Part shown: positions 3,180 through 5,419 of the stretch, piece by piece
Position numbering within the stretch: position 1 is the stretch's first letter
Layout of the letters: the number at the start of each line of letters is the position of its first letter
Source: Prevotellaceae bacterium
GTDB taxonomy: Bacteria; Bacteroidota; Bacteroidia; Bacteroidales; UBA932
Direction: 5' to 3'
DNA: 5,419 nt
NCBI GenBank assembly: GCA_031273285.1
Contig: JAISSE010000121.1
Location: 1 to 5,419, forward strand
Made by a program: the position numbers and the translations under genes
The notes under the pieces: model-generated
Database searches by the model: none
What the model saw: only the letters and a program-made list of their open reading frames with translations
Told to the model about the DNA's origin: nothing

Positions 3180-5419
3180 ATGAAGGATGATATTTTAGCG
3201 GATTTGAATGGAGTGCAGCAGGAGGCGGTAAAGCAGATCGACGGTCCAAGTCTGATTATCGCCGGTGCAGGCTCCGGAAAGACAAGGGTACTGACATACA
3301 AGATTGCTTACCTGCTGATGAACGATATAGCTCCGAACTCGGTGCTTGCCCTGACATTTACCAACAAGGCGGCACGGGAAATGAAGGAACGGATTGCCAA
3401 AATCGTGGATAATCAGGCAAACAGGCTGTGGATGGGGACTTTCCATTCCATTTTTTCCAGAATACTGCGTTTCGAAGCGGAAAATATCGGGTTTAAATCC
3501 AATTTCACAATATACGATACGGCGGATTCGCTGAATATAATCAGAAATATCATCAAAGAAATGGATTTGGACAGTGATACCTATAAGGCAAAGGATGTAT
3601 ACGGCAGAATATCGATGGCGAAAAACAACCTTATGACTCCTGCCGCCTATGCCTCAAGTGTTCATCTGACAAATGAGGATCTTAGCCTGCGCAAACCGAA
3701 AATATCGGGAATATATCAAAGATATGCATTCAAATGCCGCAATGCCAATGCGATGGATTTCGACGATTTGCTGCTGTATACGAATATTCTGTTTCGCGAT
3801 CATCCCGAAATACTGCAAAAGTATCAGCAGCGTTTCAAATATATTCTGGTGGATGAATATCAGGATACCAATGTGGCTCAATATCTGATTGTCAAACGGC
3901 TGGCTGAAGTGAACCGAAACATTACCGTTGTCGGCGACGATGCACAGAGCATATATGCGTTTCGGGGTGCAAGAATCGAGAATATACTGAATTTCAAGAA
4001 GGATTATCCGGATTATGCCGAATACAAGCTGGAACAAAACTATCGCTCGACACAAACAATTGTGAATGCGGCAAACAGCCTGATTGCCAAAAATCGGAAA
4101 CAGCTGAAAAAAATCTGCTTTTCGCAAAAAAACATAGGCGAAAAAATAGACGTTATAAAGGCATTTACCGACCAGGAAGAAGGACAGCTTGTTGCTTCCT
4201 CGATTGTCGATACGGTGTACGGAAAGCATGCAAGTTATTCGGATATAGCTATTTTATACCGGACAAACGCGCAGTCACGAATCTTCGAGGATGCTCTGAG
4301 AAAAAGGAATATCCCCTACAAAATGTACGGGGGAATTTCGTTTTATCAACGTGCCGAAATAAAGGACGCTCTGGCTTACATGCGGCTGGCGGCGAATCCT
4401 CTGGACGACGAGGCGCTCGTAAGAATCATCAATTACCCGACAAGAGGAATCGGCGGCAACACGGTGGAGAAACTGCAAATGTATGCCGCCGACAATAGTC
4501 TGTGCCTCTGGGATGCGATAAACGAACTGTCGATGATTAAGGACATCAAGGAAAATATCGTCAAAAAAATCATCGAATTCAAGGATCTGATGGCATCTTT
4601 CATCATAAGAGCAAACATTGAGAACGCTTACGATTTTGCATCGGCAATAATCAGGCAGTCGGGAATGATGGCCGACCTTAAAGCCGGCAAAACCACCGAC
4701 GGAGTATCGCGTCTCGAAAATGTCGAAGAACTGCTGAACGGAATCAAAGAATACACGAAAAATCCCGAAAACATGGAAAGCGGATCCGTGATAACTCACT
4801 ATCTGCAAAATGTTTCGCTGATAACCGACATAGACAGGGATTCGGAGACAGACGACAATAAAGTAACCTTGATGACAATACATTCGGCAAAGGGTCTCGA
4901 ATTTGATTATGTGTATATTGTCGGAATGGAAGAGGGACTGTTTCCGGGAAGCAAGGTCATATACGCGGAATACGGTATGGAAGAAGAACGGCGTCTTTTC
5001 TATGTGGCGCTGACACGGGCGGCGGTCAGGGCTACGGTTTCGTATGCGCAGACAAGATACCGGTACGGAAATGTGGCTTCATCATCCCCAAGCCGTTTTT
5101 TGCTCGATATCGACAGCGGATATCTGTCGACAAATCTCACCGGAGATTTTTCGGAGCAGAAAGACAAGCCTCTTTTCAATCCTATCCATAAAAAACAGGC
5201 TAATACGAATATGCAGCCGATGAACATGCCGCAGCCGGAAACAATGTCTCCGCCGGACGAAGATATTGATGTCTCCGCCATGAAACCCGGTACGAAGGTG
5301 GAACATGAGCGTTTCGGATTCGGACATATTGTGGAAATCACAACCGAAGGAAACGATGTGAGAGCTAAAATCGACTTCAAAGGCGGAGGTCTAAGAACTC
5401 TGGTGCTTAAATTCGCTCG
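3180..5419 (+). CDS. uvrD: UvrD/PcrA-type superfamily 1A DNA helicase, missing only the last few residues
   Basis: This ATP-driven 3'-5' DNA helicase acts in nucleotide-excision and mismatch repair and in clearing stalled complexes. The frame is open to the window edge: 746 complete codons plus two bases. All SF1A motifs are present: Q motif LNGVQQEAV (9-17), Walker A AGAGSGKT (28-35), Ia TFTNKAAREM (59-68), II DEYQDTN (225-231), III VGDDAQSIYAFRGA (251-264), IV LEQNYRST (284-291), YRTNAQSR (360-367), the 2B-domain GISFYQRAEIKD (385-396) with RGIGG (422-426), V TIHSAKGLEFD (566-576) and VI EEERRLFYVALTRA (601-614). After a variable linker (about 640-700), residues 701-746 form the Tudor-like C-terminal domain (PGTKVEHERFGFGHIVEI) that in PcrA contacts RNA polymerase. 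Relatives end soon after the LVLKFA stretch, so probably fewer than about ten residues are missing. ATG 3180 is forced: an in-frame TAA lies 12 bases upstream and the Q motif begins at residue 9. Confidence 0.97.
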   Translation, partial: MKDDILADLNGVQQEAVKQIDGPSLIIAGAGSGKTRVLTYKIAYLLMNDIAPNSVLALTFTNKAAREMKERIAKIVDNQANRLWMGTFHSIFSRILRFEAENIGFKSNFTIYDTADSLNIIRNIIKEMDLDSDTYKAKDVYGRISMAKNNLMTPAAYASSVHLTNEDLSLRKPKISGIYQRYAFKCRNANAMDFDDLLLYTNILFRDHPEILQKYQQRFKYILVDEYQDTNVAQYLIVKRLAEVNRNITVVGDDAQSIYAFRGARIENILNFKKDYPDYAEYKLEQNYRSTQTIVNAANSLIAKNRKQLKKICFSQKNIGEKIDVIKAFTDQEEGQLVASSIVDTVYGKHASYSDIAILYRTNAQSRIFEDALRKRNIPYKMYGGISFYQRAEIKDALAYMRLAANPLDDEALVRIINYPTRGIGGNTVEKLQMYAADNSLCLWDAINELSMIKDIKENIVKKIIEFKDLMASFIIRANIENAYDFASAIIRQSGMMADLKAGKTTDGVSRLENVEELLNGIKEYTKNPENMESGSVITHYLQNVSLITDIDRDSETDDNKVTLMTIHSAKGLEFDYVYIVGMEEGLFPGSKVIYAEYGMEEERRLFYVALTRAAVRATVSYAQTRYRYGNVASSSPSRFLLDIDSGYLSTNLTGDFSEQKDKPLFNPIHKKQANTNMQPMNMPQPETMSPPDEDIDVSAMKPGTKVEHERFGFGHIVEITTEGNDVRAKIDFKGGGLRTLVLKFA

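Noticed and set aside
3654..4883. Two long minus-strand frames (191 and 202 codons) opposite the helicase
   Set aside because: They mirror helicase codons and cover conserved sense-strand motifs II to IV and the 2B region; neither has a domain or a TAnnTTTG promoter that I could see.

Overview
The window looks like ordinary chromosomal DNA of a Bacteroidetes bacterium, most likely of the order Bacteroidales. Three things point there. The upstream regions carry the Bacteroidetes-type promoter (TTTG or TTG near -33, TAnnTTTG near -7). Purine-rich Shine-Dalgarno sites are absent before the coding starts. The gene products (a YhhN-family membrane protein, a secreted sialate O-acetylesterase-like enzyme, RlmH, a UvrD/PcrA helicase) are of types common in that group. 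The genus cannot be read from the sequence. All convincing genes lie on the + strand.

Layout. Bases 1-411 are the 3' end of a YhhN/TMEM86-family membrane protein, possibly a lysoplasmalogenase. Bases 412-1000 hold no convincing full-length gene. They contain three TAnnTTTG promoter-like boxes, two very short reading frames that may be gene remnants, a 143-bp palindromic repeat built from eight symmetrically placed CGCAAAG heptamers, and a degenerate heptanucleotide tandem repeat that runs up to the promoter of the next gene. Bases 1001-2416 encode a complete exported SGNH-type esterase. Nine bases later comes rlmH (2426-2899, GTG start), the 23S rRNA pseudouridine-1915 methyltransferase. Bases 2900-3179 are non-coding with two imperfect inverted repeats and phased A-tracts. 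From 3180 to the window end runs a UvrD/PcrA DNA helicase lacking only its last few residues.

Functionally the genes are a mix. The esterase would act outside the cytoplasm on acetylated glycans, while RlmH and UvrD are housekeeping functions in ribosome maturation and DNA repair. The esterase and rlmH are close enough to share a transcript. The helicase has its own promoter, whose -7 box ends four bases before the start codon, so its mRNA is probably leaderless or nearly so.

No new multi-gene system is visible. The most interesting material is the intergenic stretch 412-1000, especially the symmetric CGCAAAG element, and the compact promoter/start arrangement of the helicase.
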